From positions 858,007 to 922,006 of the forward strand of contig JANXBN010000001.1 of the NCBI GenBank assembly GCA_025060635.1: a DNA stretch of 64,000 nucleotides, given 5' to 3'. A program made the position numbers and the translations under genes. Below, in pieces: positions 27,483 to 37,021 of the stretch. Origin of the DNA: Candidatus Kryptonium sp. GTDB lineage: Bacteria > Bacteroidota > Ignavibacteria > Kryptoniales > Kryptoniaceae. Every line of letters starts with the position of its first letter. The first letter of the stretch is position 1. The notes under the pieces were generated by a model that was not told the origin of the DNA, searched no databases, and was given only the letters and a program-made list of their open reading frames with translations.

Positions 27483-30303
27483 ATAGCTCCTTTCTTAAAA
27501 ATCTTCCAGTGTATGAGTTTGGATTTTGCGCTACTTCTTCTGGGGTCCCCTCCGCAACTATATAACCACCTTCATCGCCGCCTTCGGGACCAAGATCAAT
27601 TATCCAATCGGCAACTTTTATAACTTCAAGGTTATGTTCAATGACTATTACAGTGTTACCTTTGTCCACAAGTTTATTTAAGACATCAAGCAACATTTTG
27701 ATATCTTCAAAGTGTAATCCAGTTGTCGGCTCATCAAGTATATAAAGAGTTTTTCCAGTTGCGACTTTTGAGAGTTCAGTTGCAAGTTTAACTCTTTGTG
27801 CCTCCCCGCCTGACAATGTCGGTGCAGGTTGACCAAGTTTTATATAACCAAGTCCAACATCATGTAGAGTTTGAAGTTTTCGCTTTATGTTCGGTATATC
27901 CTTGAAGAACTCAAGCGCTTCGGAAACGGTCATATTTAAAACATCGCTTATAGATTTTCCTTTGTATCTTATTTCAAGTGTTTCTTTGTTATATCTTTTT
28001 CCTTTGCAAACATCGCAAACAACATAAACATCTGGAAGAAAGTGCATTTCAATCTTCTTAACGCCTGAACCTTCGCACGCTTCACATCTTCCGCCCTTCA
28101 CATTAAAGCTAAATCTTCCAGGTTTGTACCCTCTAAGTCGGGATTCAGGAAGTTGGGAAAAAAGATCTCTTATGAAAGTGAAAACTCCAGTATAAGTTGC
28201 TGGATTTGAGCGTGGGGTTCTTCCAATTGGTGATTGGTCTATTTCAATGACTTTATCAATGTGTTCAATCCCTTCAATTGATTTGTAAGGCAGTGGTTCT
28301 TGGGTGGAATTATAAAAATGTTTCGCAAGTATTCTGTAAAGTGTCTCACTTATAAGCGTTGATTTTCCTGAACCGCTCACGCCCGTGATGCATATAAATT
28401 TTCCAAGTGGAAATTTAACATCAATGTTTTTCAGATTATTTCCAGTTGCGCCTCTCAGGATTAGATATTTCCCGTTTCCTTGTCTTCTTTTTTGTGGGAT
28501 TTCAATTTTCTTTTCACCTTTTAAATATTGCGCCGTTAATGATCTACTATCAAGCTCGTGTGGTTTTCCAATTGCGATGACATATCCACCATTTTCGCCA
28601 GCACCAGGTCCGAGGTCTATAACGAAATCAGCATTTTCAATCGTTTCTTTGTCGTGTTCAACAACGATAACTGTATTTCCAAGGTCGCGCAGTTTTTTCA
28701 GAGATTGAATTAGCTTAATGTTATCTCGCTGATGCAAACCTATGCTTGGTTCATCAAGCACATATAAAACTCCAGAAAGTTGAGAACCAATTTGTGTTGC
28801 GAGACGAATGCGTTGTGATTCGCCACCTGAAAGAGTTTTTGCAGGTCTATCAAGCGTTAAATAATCAAGTCCAACGTCAATGAGAAATTTCAATCTTGAT
28901 TTTATTTCTTTCAAAATTTGGCTTGCGATTATAAGCTCTCGCTCTGTTAATTTTAGGTTTTCAAAAAATTCGTAAGCTGATTTTATTGGCATTGAAACTA
29001 TTTCATCAATACCTATCTTCTTGCCAGTTTCTGCATCAATAATTTTCACAGCAAGTGATGATTTTTTCAATCTTTTACCTTGGCATTCTTGGCACGGTTG
29101 ACTGCTCATAAATCGTTCAACCCATTGCCTAACGCTATCTGATGTTGTAATCGTGTAAACTTTTTTTAGATAGTTTATCACGCCATCAAATTTATCGGTG
29201 TATGTCGTGGTATATCCATCGGAATATCTATATTTGACTGAAAATTTTTCATCTTCAGCTCCGTAGAGAAGTATTTTAACTTGCTCTTTTGATAGTTTTT
29301 TGAATGGCTTTTCAAGATCAATATCATATCTTTTGGCGACCGCTTTTAAAAGAGACCATTCCCAGTTATCCTTTTCTTTCCCGTATGGAGCGATAGCGCC
29401 TTCCGAGATTGAAAGCGAAGGGTTCGGAATTATAAGTTTCAAATCAAACTCCATTTTTTCTCCAAGCCCATTGCATTCGGAGCACGCGCCATATTTGGAA
29501 TTAAATGAGAATGAATTAGGGGAAAGTTCTTCATAGCTTATATTGCAATCAACGCAAGCGAAATGCTTGCTGAAAAATAAATCTTTTTCTCCATCGTTTA
29601 CGATCACTGAGTTATTTCCGTATTCAAGAGCAAGTTCAACTGCCTCGTAAATTCTTCTTCTTGATTCTTTTGAGATGGTGAGTTTATCAATTAAGATTTC
29701 AATGTTGTGAATTTTATATCTGTCCACTTGCATTCCTGGGGTTATCTCTCTTACCTCACCATCAACTCTCACTCGTAGAAAGCCATCTCTTGAAATCTTT
29801 TCAAAAAGCTCTCTGTAATGACCTTTTCTTCCGCGGACGACTGGAGCAAAAATTTCAATTTTAACACCGTTACCAATCTTCAGTATGCTTTCAACAATTT
29901 GATCTGTTGATTGTTTTTGAACTCGCTTTCCACAATTATAACAAAATTGAACTCCAATCTTTGCAAATAGTAGTCGCAGGTAATCGTAAATTTCCGTCAC
30001 GGTGCCAACGGTTGAGCGAGGGTTATGGCTTACAGATTTTTGATCAATTGATATAGCTGGGCTCAAACCATCTATTAAATCAACATCTGGCTTTTCCATT
30101 ATGTCAAGGAATTGTCTTGCGTATGCTGATAGAGATTCAACATATCTTCTTTGTCCCTCTGCGTAAATTGTATCAAACGCAAGTGATGATTTACCTGAGC
30201 CTGAAATGCCAGTGATAACTATAAATTTGTTTCGTGGTATATCAAGATTTATATTTTTTAAATTGTGTTGCCTTGCCCCGCGGATTATGATCTTATCCAA
30301 CAT
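27466..30303 (-). CDS. uvrA: Excinuclease ABC subunit A
   Basis: UvrA recognises DNA damage in nucleotide excision repair and loads UvrB. The 945-residue protein has two ABC ATPase modules: Walker [15 protein letters not shown] near residue 31 with signature [13 protein letters not shown], and [14 protein letters not shown] near 640 with [13 protein letters not shown]. Zinc modules are seen as [10 protein letters not shown] with CSECNGLG, and CEACEGSG with CDVCKGKRY. The DNA-binding insertion is present and the length is normal. It is the last gene of the long minus-strand block, 16 bases after kdsC, and its end overlaps the convergent BtuF-like gene. Confidence 0.97.
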   Translation of the reverse strand: MLDKIIIRGARQHNLKNINLDIPRNKFIVITGISGSGKSSLAFDTIYAEGQRRYVESLSAYARQFLDIMEKPDVDLIDGLSPAISIDQKSVSHNPRSTVGTVTEIYDYLRLLFAKIGVQFCYNCGKRVQKQSTDQIVESILKIGNGVKIEIFAPVVRGRKGHYRELFEKISRDGFLRVRVDGEVREITPGMQVDRYKIHNIEILIDKLTISKESRRRIYEAVELALEYGNNSVIVNDGEKDLFFSKHFACVDCNISYEELSPNSFSFNSKYGACSECNGLGEKMEFDLKLIIPNPSLSISEGAIAPYGKEKDNWEWSLLKAVAKRYDIDLEKPFKKLSKEQVKILLYGAEDEKFSVKYRYSDGYTTTYTDKFDGVINYLKKVYTITTSDSVRQWVERFMSSQPCQECQGKRLKKSSLAVKIIDAETGKKIGIDEIVSMPIKSAYEFFENLKLTERELIIASQILKEIKSRLKFLIDVGLDYLTLDRPAKTLSGGESQRIRLATQIGSQLSGVLYVLDEPSIGLHQRDNIKLIQSLKKLRDLGNTVIVVEHDKETIENADFVIDLGPGAGENGGYVIAIGKPHELDSRSLTAQYLKGEKKIEIPQKRRQGNGKYLILRGATGNNLKNIDVKFPLGKFICITGVSGSGKSTLISETLYRILAKHFYNSTQEPLPYKSIEGIEHIDKVIEIDQSPIGRTPRSNPATYTGVFTFIRDLFSQLPESRLRGYKPGRFSFNVKGGRCEACEGSGVKKIEMHFLPDVYVVCDVCKGKRYNKETLEIRYKGKSISDVLNMTVSEALEFFKDIPNIKRKLQTLHDVGLGYIKLGQPAPTLSGGEAQRVKLATELSKVATGKTLYILDEPTTGLHFEDIKMLLDVLNKLVDKGNTVIVIEHNLEVIKVADWIIDLGPEGGDEGGYIVAEGTPEEVAQNPNSYTGRFLRKELFTNLQ

Positions 30304-30319
30304 CTTTTTATTTACAACT

Positions 30320-30826
30320 TCAAATTTTTTTCTGTGCCTTCAATATGAAATCAATTATTTCCCTTACCGCTCCATTTCCTCCTGATGCAGAAGCAACATA
30401 GTCAACGACTCTCTTAACTTCGTTTCTTGCGTTTGCAGGTGCAGCGCTGAAACCAACTTTTTTCAAAAGCGGAATATCAAGTATGTCATCGCCAACATAG
30501 CAAAATTGTTCTGGTTTGAGGTTGTATTTTTCGGCGAGCATTTCAAAAGGTTTCACTTTGTCAATCGCACTTTGAATCAAATCCGTTATCCCAAGCTCGC
30601 TTGCCCTTTTTTTGATTATGTCAGATTCTCTTCCAGTGATAATTCCAACCTTTAGGTCAAGCTCAATAGCTCTTACGATGCCAAATCCGTCCTGCGCATT
30701 GAAAATTTTTATCTCCCCGCAGTTTGAAGAATAAATTATGCTCCCATCTGTTAAGACGCCGTCAACATCAAGAAGTATCATTTTAACTTTTTTAGCTTTT
30801 TCAAGTGCGTCTTTTTTTGCTTTCAT
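30320..30826 (-). CDS. kdsC: 3-deoxy-D-manno-octulosonate 8-phosphate phosphatase
   Basis: KdsC removes phosphate from Kdo-8-P in lipopolysaccharide synthesis. The 168-residue C0-type HAD protein has [13 protein letters not shown] with the nucleophile and acid aspartates (residues 19 and 21), [15 protein letters not shown], and [17 protein letters not shown]. There is no cap domain, as expected for the tetrameric KdsC type. Its start overlaps the end of kdsA as ATGA, which strongly supports the pair. The gene argues for an outer membrane with Kdo-containing glycolipid. Confidence 0.93.
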   Translation of the reverse strand: MKAKKDALEKAKKVKMILLDVDGVLTDGSIIYSSNCGEIKIFNAQDGFGIVRAIELDLKVGIITGRESDIIKKRASELGITDLIQSAIDKVKPFEMLAEKYNLKPEQFCYVGDDILDIPLLKKVGFSAAPANARNEVKRVVDYVASASGGNGAVREIIDFILKAQKKI

Positions 30827-31665
30827 TTGGCAACAGTTGTTTGTTCAAATTTTTTAACGAGCTCATCTATTTGTTTGACTTGGCTTAATAGTTCATATAA
30901 GTAATCAAGTTTTAGCTGGCTTGCCGCATCGCTTAAAGCTCTTGATGGTTCTGGATGTGTTTCAAGGAATATCGCATCAACTCCGACGGCAACAGCAGCT
31001 CTTGCGATGTGAAATATAAACTCAGGTCTTCCGCCAGATTTCTCTCCAACGCTTGGCAATTGAACTGAATGAGTGGCATCTATTACGACAGGATAACCTG
31101 TTGAGCGCATAATTGGTAAGGAGCGCATGTCAACGACGAGATTATGATATCCAAATGTCGTCCCTCGTTCGGTTAACAAAATTTTTTCATTTCCAGTTGA
31201 AGCAACCTTTTCAGCTGCATATTTCATATCTTCTGGTGCCATAAATTGACCTTTTTTTATATTAACTGCTTTTCCCGTTTTTCCAGCGGCAATCAGTAGT
31301 TCCGTTTGTCTGCAGAGGAAGGCCGGTATTTGAAGTACATCAACATATTCAGCAGCCATCTCCGCTTCCGGTTCTGAATGAATGTCGGTGAGGATTGGGA
31401 TGTCAAGTTCTTTTTTAATTTGCGCAAGGATTTCAAGCGCTAATTTTTCACCAATCGTTGAAAAACCCTTTAAACTTGTCCTATTTGCTTTTTTATAACT
31501 TGATTTAAAAATAAAAGGCATTCCAAGTTCGGTTGTGATCTGTTTAGCTCGTTTGGCTGTTTCGTAAGTTATTTCGTAATTCTCAACTACGCAAGGTCCA
31601 GCTATGACGACGATTGGATTTCCACCGCCGATTTTTATGTTTCCAACTTCAACTATCTTTGTCAT
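30823..31665 (-). CDS. kdsA: 2-dehydro-3-deoxyphosphooctonate aldolase (Kdo-8-P synthase)
   Basis: KdsA condenses phosphoenolpyruvate with arabinose-5-phosphate. Key stretches are VIAGPCVVEN, FKSSYKKANRTS, QIPAFLCRQTELL, TERGTTFGYHNLVVDMRSLP, DATHSVQLPS and ETHPEPSRALSDAASQL. The Cys in AGPC is the metal ligand of the metal-dependent class (as in Aquifex) rather than the Asn of the E. coli class. Start: ATG 31665 begins the conserved part; ATG 31677 and TTG 31713 are longer options without better ribosome-binding sites. It overlaps kdsC by four bases. Confidence 0.94.
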   Translation of the reverse strand: MTKIVEVGNIKIGGGNPIVVIAGPCVVENYEITYETAKRAKQITTELGMPFIFKSSYKKANRTSLKGFSTIGEKLALEILAQIKKELDIPILTDIHSEPEAEMAAEYVDVLQIPAFLCRQTELLIAAGKTGKAVNIKKGQFMAPEDMKYAAEKVASTGNEKILLTERGTTFGYHNLVVDMRSLPIMRSTGYPVVIDATHSVQLPSVGEKSGGRPEFIFHIARAAVAVGVDAIFLETHPEPSRALSDAASQLKLDYLYELLSQVKQIDELVKKFEQTTVAK

Positions 31666-31770
31666 AACGATTTGCATAATTTTTTTATCAAAAATAAAAA
31701 AGTGGGATCTCAAATCAAAAATCCATACGGCTTTGGATAAATGTTGCTTTAAAAGGGCAAAGAATGTTAT

Positions 31771-32175
31771 TTAGCGTGTGGTCTCGCTTGGATTTGTGGC
31801 TTCGCTTGAAATCGCATTTATGATGATCTCCGCAGTTGCAAGATTCGTCGCAAGTGGGATATTGTAAACATCACAAACTCTCATTAATGTTTTAATGTCG
31901 GGATCGTGTGGGTGAGGTTCAAGCGGATCGTGAAGAAAGATAACAGCGTCGCATTTACCTTGCACAACAAGTGCTGCGATTTCCACATCACCACCATATG
32001 GACCTGAATGATATGCTTTGATTTTTAAACCTGTTTTTTCCTTTACAAGTTTAGCGGTCGTTCCGGTTCCAATTAAATTGAATTTTTCAAGTTTCTTTTT
32101 GTTTTGAGTTGCAAATGCAACCATGTCCGCTTTTTTTCTATCATGGGCTATCAATGCTACTGTTTTCGGTTTCAC
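31771..32175 (-). CDS. mgsA: Methylglyoxal synthase
   Basis: MgsA converts dihydroxyacetone phosphate to methylglyoxal, relieving sugar-phosphate stress. The 134-residue protein has VALIAHDRKK with the substrate His11, GTGTTAKLV for phosphate binding, GPYGGDVEIAALV with the catalytic Asp63, and DPLEPHPHDPDIKTL with the conserved His/Asp pair. The start is GTG 32175; no ATG fits before the conserved region. The first 35 bases overlap the end of the small membrane-protein gene, an unusually long overlap. The product is toxic, and bacillithiol (see bshB1 two genes upstream) is a known route for its detoxification in other bacteria. Confidence 0.93.
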   Translation of the reverse strand: MKPKTVALIAHDRKKADMVAFATQNKKKLEKFNLIGTGTTAKLVKEKTGLKIKAYHSGPYGGDVEIAALVVQGKCDAVIFLHDPLEPHPHDPDIKTLMRVCDVYNIPLATNLATAEIIINAISSEATNPSETTR

Positions 32176-32488
32176 CGCCGTTTTTTGCTTTCTTTTTGAG
32201 AAAGATAAACCAAATTGGGGATTGGATTACGGTCGCGATTGTGATAACTATTGTATCGTGTAATGCTTTTAATTTAGTTGTCATCTCTCTTCCGATGAAG
32301 AAAAACTGGGCTAAAAATCCCCCAACTTGCAAAGCGACGAAAAACAAAACGAACAGAAAAATTAAAATTAGAAAAGCGGATTTTAAACCGCCCTTTTTAT
32401 TATGTCTGTAGCCAAGTACGGAAAAAACTACGATGTGAGCAATGTAAAAGATAACATTTACAAGTCCAAGGATTTCTTCAGTTTTCAA
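32141..32488 (-). CDS. Small membrane protein of unknown function
   Basis: A 115-residue protein with three hydrophobic segments: ILGLVNVIFYIAHIVVFSV (residues 6-24), a long one around AFLILIFLFVLFFVALQV (38-66) and IVITIATVIQSPIWFIFL (80-97). The tail is polar (KKKAKNGGETENSSIDSP). I do not recognise the family. It lies between bshB1 and mgsA on the same strand, 18 bases after bshB1, and its last 11 codons are read in another frame as the beginning of mgsA. Confidence 0.65.
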   Translation of the reverse strand: MKTEEILGLVNVIFYIAHIVVFSVLGYRHNKKGGLKSAFLILIFLFVLFFVALQVGGFLAQFFFIGREMTTKLKALHDTIVITIATVIQSPIWFIFLKKKAKNGGETENSSIDSP

Positions 32489-32506
32489 GATACAAGTTTT
32501 TTTGTT

Positions 32507-33250
32507 TTAACTTCGCTCTGGCAAAATTACGCTGTCTATTCCATTTAATCCTATAGGGCTTAGCGTTAAAAATGGTTCTCCGTATTTTCGTCCTATCATC
32601 TGTCCGAAGAAACGAGCTTGAGCAATGAGATACTCTTTAAAGTCCGCCGTGCTCAAAAGAGTTTCATCTGCATTTAACTTTACAGATGGATTAAAAAACT
32701 GTGATTTGTAACATTCAATGACTTTCATCTTTTTCTCAAACACATCGGATATGTCTATGATCAAGTTTGGGATGAACTGTTGATAAAAGTATTGCACATA
32801 GAAGAAAATTTTCTTCGGGCGAAATGCTTCTTGTTCTTTCCCATTTAATTTTGTTTTTAACTTAACAAGCCCTGAAAGATACCATGCTTCCCGGACAAGT
32901 TTGCTCGTGTTTTCGTGGTCCGGGTGTCGCTCAATCCAATATGGAGCGAAAATTATTTCGGGTTTGTATTTTCTGATTATTTTTATCAGCTCAATTTTGT
33001 TTTTTTGAGTGACTTCTATCCCACCGTCTGGTAGTTTAAGATTCTCACGGATGCTAACGCCCATAAGAGATGAAGCTTCCTTTGCTTCTTTTGCCCTCAT
33101 TTTCTCATCCCCTCGTGTGCCAAGCTCTCCTCGGGTAAGATCAAGAATCCCAACGGGATAATTTTTTTGTGTTAATTTTATTATCGTTCCACTACAGCTT
33201 AACTCTATGTCGTCTGGGTGAGCTGCGATCGCAAGAGCGTAAAGTTTCAT
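32507..33250 (-). CDS. bshB1: Bacillithiol biosynthesis deacetylase BshB1-like (PIG-L family)
   Basis: PIG-L/LmbE-family zinc deacetylase. In the BshB1 branch it removes acetyl from GlcNAc-malate in bacillithiol synthesis. The zinc and catalytic residues are in AIAAHPDDIELSCSGTI and the later histidine in ERHPDHENTSKL. The stretches ILDLTRGELGTRGDEKMRAKEA and LKLPDGGIEV are typical of BshB1. ATG 33250 is chosen because the conserved sequence starts there; a TTG at 33277 would overlap the previous stop as TTGA. bshA and bshC are not in the window. A deacetylase for another GlcNAc conjugate remains possible. Confidence 0.85.
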   Translation of the reverse strand: MKLYALAIAAHPDDIELSCSGTIIKLTQKNYPVGILDLTRGELGTRGDEKMRAKEAKEASSLMGVSIRENLKLPDGGIEVTQKNKIELIKIIRKYKPEIIFAPYWIERHPDHENTSKLVREAWYLSGLVKLKTKLNGKEQEAFRPKKIFFYVQYFYQQFIPNLIIDISDVFEKKMKVIECYKSQFFNPSVKLNADETLLSTADFKEYLIAQARFFGQMIGRKYGEPFLTLSPIGLNGIDSVILPERS

Positions 33251-33273
33251 AAGCTCAAGGTTTGTTTGATGTT

Positions 33274-34314
33274 TCAATTAATTGAAAATTTCAAGGAAAC
33301 TCTATGCGTGTTTCCAAGTTCCGAACTAAATCTTGCAAATGAATAATCAATATCAAGGCGATTTAATTTAACTCCAGCGCCAAGCGTAAATTCTCCGTTT
33401 TCTGTGAAACCGGATCTAACCGAGAGCAAATCTTTAAAAGTATATTCACCACCGATATTTATGTCAAAACTTACGAAGTTCGTCCCAAGGAAAGCAGTTT
33501 TGTTTCTTCCTTCAAACCTTGTTATTAAATCAAGCGACGGTGTTAATCTTCCCCATAAAATTTCAAATTCTCGGCTTATTCCAGTTATCAAAGATGGAAC
33601 TACAAGTTCGTTTTTACCTGTGTTCCATATTATAAGTGTTGAAGTTATGTCTTTCACGACGAGCCCAAGTGAGAAGTTTGAAACTTTAAATTTTACACCT
33701 GCATCAAATCCAACGCCTATCCCAGAGTTTTTTTCAATTTTTCTATAGATGAACTTTACATTACCACCAAATGAAAATTTTTCATTTGAGCTTTTCGCAA
33801 ATGATGTTATCACGATCCAATCGGATGATGAAACGAATGTGATCTTGTTGGGATCAATTCGGTCAAACTCGGGATTAAAAATCCCATCACCATTGTTGTC
33901 AAGAAGTGCCCCTTCTGTATATGGTATATCGTCAATGCCGAGACGAATGATTGACAAAGCAAATGATAAAAAGTTTGTCGGTTTTAAAGCAAGTCCGAAG
34001 TAATCGTGATTTAATATTCCAGCAAATCTTTCATCGTGCATCAAGATTAATTGAGTGTTTGATGATAATTGGGCAAGTCCTGCTGGGTTCCAATATCCAG
34101 CAGTTACATCGTTTGCAACGCTTGTAAATGCTCCTCCCATTCCAAGCGCTCTTCCACCAACACCAATTGACATAAATTCACCAGCATATTTTGAAAACTT
34201 GAAGCTATTTGAAAAAGCAATTGAGATAGAGAAGAGATACAATATCAAAAACAAATTAATCAATCGGTCGTGCGCCGAGATTTTCAATAAGCGCTTTGAC
34301 AAATGGGGACTCAT
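33274..34314 (-). CDS. PorV/PorQ-like (UPF0164) outer-membrane beta-barrel protein
   Basis: A 346-residue protein with an N-terminal hydrophobic signal (LINLFLILYLFSISIAFS) and the signature SIGVGGRALGMGGAFTSVANDVTAGYWNPAGLAQL of the UPF0164/PorV family. The rest is alternating beta strands ending in an aromatic-poor but strand-like HRVSLKFSIN. Relatives in Bacteroidota are outer-membrane barrels, some linked to type IX secretion. Start is uncertain: ATG 34314 gives a charged n-region but overlaps dnaX by 59 bases, while TTG 34263 overlaps only eight and would start just before the hydrophobic core. No other secretion gene is adjacent. Confidence 0.8.
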   Translation of the reverse strand: MSPHLSKRLLKISAHDRLINLFLILYLFSISIAFSNSFKFSKYAGEFMSIGVGGRALGMGGAFTSVANDVTAGYWNPAGLAQLSSNTQLILMHDERFAGILNHDYFGLALKPTNFLSFALSIIRLGIDDIPYTEGALLDNNGDGIFNPEFDRIDPNKITFVSSSDWIVITSFAKSSNEKFSFGGNVKFIYRKIEKNSGIGVGFDAGVKFKVSNFSLGLVVKDITSTLIIWNTGKNELVVPSLITGISREFEILWGRLTPSLDLITRFEGRNKTAFLGTNFVSFDINIGGEYTFKDLLSVRSGFTENGEFTLGAGVKLNRLDIDYSFARFSSELGNTHRVSLKFSIN

Positions 34315-36001
34315 TCATAAGTTTTTTTAGTTTTAAATCAGGGCTCTTTTGAATAATTTCGTCCTTGAAATTTTGAACATCGCATATCAAAACATCAATA
34401 TCAAGTTCAGCGTTGCATATCTTTGAAATTTCCCTTCTCAAAAATCCTATGTCTTTTCTTATCCATTCAAGGTGTAAATCTGTGGCTGTTCCAATTTTAA
34501 TCTTTGTGTCTTTCATCTCAAGTGGATATGAAAGTTTAAGCGCGGTCGCAAGATTGAGATTGTAACTTTGTGCTTTGTCTGCTATCTCATCCCATTTCTC
34601 GCGAATTAAATTTAAAATTTTTTCTGGGTCGTCAATTTTTTGTTGCTCTAATCTTTGAAATGATTTCGTTTCGTATTTTGCGAGCGGATCTTGGAATAAT
34701 TTGTTTATTTCTTGAATATCATCGTGTTGAAGTTGTGAAGGTTCATTCTTTTTAGATTCGGATTTTATATTTTTTTCGGTTGAGTAAGTTAAGATTTCGG
34801 ATTTGTTCCCCCTTTTCGGGGGATTGTTAAAATTTTCAGACGAAGAACCTCCAGATGAATTAAGTGAGTTTTCAATTTTCTCAATCTTTGAGATCAGCTC
34901 TTGAATTTTAACTGTGCTGTCAAGCGATGCAAGTTGCGTTATGACCATTTCAAGCTTTAGTCTCGGCTGAGGTGTCCATCTTATGGTGATTTCTGCATCG
35001 TTGACAATTTTAAGCATCCTTAAGATATCGGATTCATTAAAATTTTTCGCTTCGTTCATATAGCGAGTTTTATAATACTCCGTTGCTTCAATTAATTCAG
35101 CCGATTTTGTTGTTATGGCAACCAAAAGATTTCGCAAGTGCTCTGATAAACCGCTCAAGAATTCTTGAAAGTCGTAGCCGAGTTTGATTATTTCATCAAC
35201 GAGTTCAAATCCAGCTTTTATATTCTTCTCCTTAACTATGTCGGTGACCTTGAAGAAAACTTCCTGATCAATTATGTTTAATGCTTTTATTACATCATCA
35301 AATTTTATCTTCTCACCACAGAATGAGACGACCTGATCAAAAATGCTCAAAGCATCACGCAATGAACCATTGGCTTTTTTCGCAATTGTAAAAAGTGAAT
35401 CGTCATCAATTTGAATTTTATCTTGTTGCGCAATAAGTTTTAATCTTTCAATGATCTTTTGGATTTCAATTCTTCTGAAATCAAATCTTTGACATCTTGA
35501 TAAAATCGTTGATGGGACTCTATGTGGTTCGGTAGTCGCAAAGATAAATAGAATATGCGGTGGGGGTTCTTCAAGTGTTTTCAAGAGGGCGTTGAAAGCT
35601 TCTTTCGTAAGCATGTGAACTTCGTCAATGATATAAACTTTATACTTCGCTTTAGTCGGGGTATATCTAACGGATTCTCGTAAGTCACGCACCTCATCAA
35701 TTCCTCGGTTTGATGCACCATCAATTTCAAGCACATCAATGCTTCTTCCGTTTGAAATTTCAAGGCACATTTCACATTCATTGCAAGGTTCATAATTTTG
35801 CGGATTTAAGCAGTTTATTGCTTTAGCAAGTATTCTTGCAACTGTTGTTTTGCCAACTCCACGGGGACCAGCGAAGATATATGCGTGAGCAACGCGCCCA
35901 AGTTTGAGAGAATTCAAAAGAGTTGCAGTAACATGTTCCTGACCGACAACTTCATTAAATCTTGTAGGTCGCCATTTTCTTGCGGTTACGAGATAAGTCA
36001 T
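34256..36001 (-). CDS. dnaX: DNA polymerase III subunit gamma/tau
   Basis: DnaX is the ATPase of the clamp loader. The 581-residue protein has Walker A GPRGVGKTTVARILAKA (45-61), a zinc module CLNPQNYEPCNECEMC, Walker B VYIIDEVHML, the SRC sensor motif STILSRCQRFDFR (164-176) and domain III up to about 370. Residues 372-430 are a low-complexity linker rich in Ser, Asn and Lys, and the tail to 581 is a tau-like domain. A run of seven A in the linker codons could allow slippage (see separate entry). The gene heads the minus-strand block and has AAGG before its ATG. Confidence 0.94.
   Translation of the reverse strand: MTYLVTARKWRPTRFNEVVGQEHVTATLLNSLKLGRVAHAYIFAGPRGVGKTTVARILAKAINCLNPQNYEPCNECEMCLEISNGRSIDVLEIDGASNRGIDEVRDLRESVRYTPTKAKYKVYIIDEVHMLTKEAFNALLKTLEEPPPHILFIFATTEPHRVPSTILSRCQRFDFRRIEIQKIIERLKLIAQQDKIQIDDDSLFTIAKKANGSLRDALSIFDQVVSFCGEKIKFDDVIKALNIIDQEVFFKVTDIVKEKNIKAGFELVDEIIKLGYDFQEFLSGLSEHLRNLLVAITTKSAELIEATEYYKTRYMNEAKNFNESDILRMLKIVNDAEITIRWTPQPRLKLEMVITQLASLDSTVKIQELISKIEKIENSLNSSGGSSSENFNNPPKRGNKSEILTYSTEKNIKSESKKNEPSQLQHDDIQEINKLFQDPLAKYETKSFQRLEQQKIDDPEKILNLIREKWDEIADKAQSYNLNLATALKLSYPLEMKDTKIKIGTATDLHLEWIRKDIGFLRREISKICNAELDIDVLICDVQNFKDEIIQKSPDLKLKKLMNESPFVKALIENLGARPID
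34770..34822 (-). other. A7 run and upstream hairpin in dnaX linker (possible slippage site)
   Basis: In the dnaX coding sense, a 5-bp G/C hairpin (CCCCC, loop GAAAA, GGGGG; 34822-34808) is followed about 31 bases later by seven A (34776-34770) across codons GAA AAA AAT. A one-base insertion or -1 shift there would end after six more codons, giving a product of about 416 residues, close to where gamma-type short DnaX proteins end. Whether slippage happens is not known. Confidence 0.25.
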
Positions 36002-36133
36002 ACCTTAACCTTGCCTATTATTTTGAAATCAATATAATAAAAATTGAAAAATTGAGCAATTTGATCCTTGAACGCAGGAGCTTTAGATGTTTTGGTTTTT
36101 TCGCTTTTATTGCTCCTAAAATTTTGACATCAT

Positions 36134-36161
36134 TTGATTTTTTTGCCATTTGTGTTAAATT
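36134..36161 (+). promoter_or_regulatory. Possible promoter of the exported-protein gene
   Basis: TTGATT (36134-36139), 16-base spacer, TAAATT (36156-36161), 20 bases before the ATG at 36182. The implied leader is very short and no Shine-Dalgarno sequence is seen. Confidence 0.35.
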
Positions 36162-36181
36162 AACAAAAAAATGATTTTAAA

Positions 36182-37018
36182 ATGCGGAAATTAGTTTTAC
36201 TATTAGCGTTTGTTTTTGTTCTTGTTCAATTCTTATCATCCCAGGAGATTTTGCTCAGATATCAACCGGAGAAGGGCAAAAAATTTGCCTATTCTTTTTC
36301 AACCGATGGGACCATAACGCAAACCGTTATGGGGGTGGAACAGACGATAAATTTAAATACGAAAATGACAATTCACTATTTAGTTCAAAATATAGCATCT
36401 AACGGAAATGTTGAACTTATAATTTCAGTTGATACAATTGAGACGAGGATGAAAACGCAAGTGTTACAAATGGATACAACGCTGATTTTGCCCGTCGGAT
36501 TTAAGTTTAGACAGGTGATTGATAAATTTGGTAGGGGAGTAAGTTTTGAAATTCTTGAGATAAAACAACAAAGATTGCTAAGTGGATTTGGAGAAAACTT
36601 GGACAAGCGTCAATATACTCACGCGGTCATCTTCCCTGAAAGAAAAATTAAACCGAATGACAGTTGGAATTTCTCTTATGCCGATACAACTATTTCTGAT
36701 GAAGGACAAGCAATTGTAAAGACAAGTGGGAAATACACTTTTGAGGGAATTGAAACCGTAAACCAAATAAGATGCGCAAGGTTGAAGGTTGACGCAAATT
36801 TTGCAATATCTGGGCAAGGAACTATACAAGGTATGAAATATGGACTTGAAGGTGAAGGTAAAAATGTCGGGACATTGTGGGTAGATCTCGGGACTGGAAT
36901 TGTAGTTCGTTCGGATACAAACGCAGAAATTGAAACGGCGATGGGAATAAAGGGGCAAATTGAAATGACTTTGCCTATGAGTCAAAGGATGAGAACTGTT
37001 TTAAACTTGATAAGGTAA
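36182..37018 (+). CDS. Exported protein of unknown function (DUF6263-like)
   Basis: A 278-residue protein with a clear signal peptide (MRKLVLLLAFVFVLVQFLSSQ, residues 1-21). The mature part is rich in beta strands and Thr/Val, with phrases such as LLRYQPEKGKKFAYSF and a second half containing YTFEGIETVNQIRCARLKVD and GTLWVDLGTGIVVRSDT, a pattern seen in DUF6263-type secreted proteins of Bacteroidota-like bacteria. The assignment is from memory of that pattern and is tentative. There is no lipobox, so it is likely periplasmic or secreted. It stands alone between dnaX (divergent) and the phosphodiesterase gene (convergent, three bases apart). Confidence 0.7.
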   Translation: MRKLVLLLAFVFVLVQFLSSQEILLRYQPEKGKKFAYSFSTDGTITQTVMGVEQTINLNTKMTIHYLVQNIASNGNVELIISVDTIETRMKTQVLQMDTTLILPVGFKFRQVIDKFGRGVSFEILEIKQQRLLSGFGENLDKRQYTHAVIFPERKIKPNDSWNFSYADTTISDEGQAIVKTSGKYTFEGIETVNQIRCARLKVDANFAISGQGTIQGMKYGLEGEGKNVGTLWVDLGTGIVVRSDTNAEIETAMGIKGQIEMTLPMSQRMRTVLNLIR

Positions 37019-37021
37019 TTG

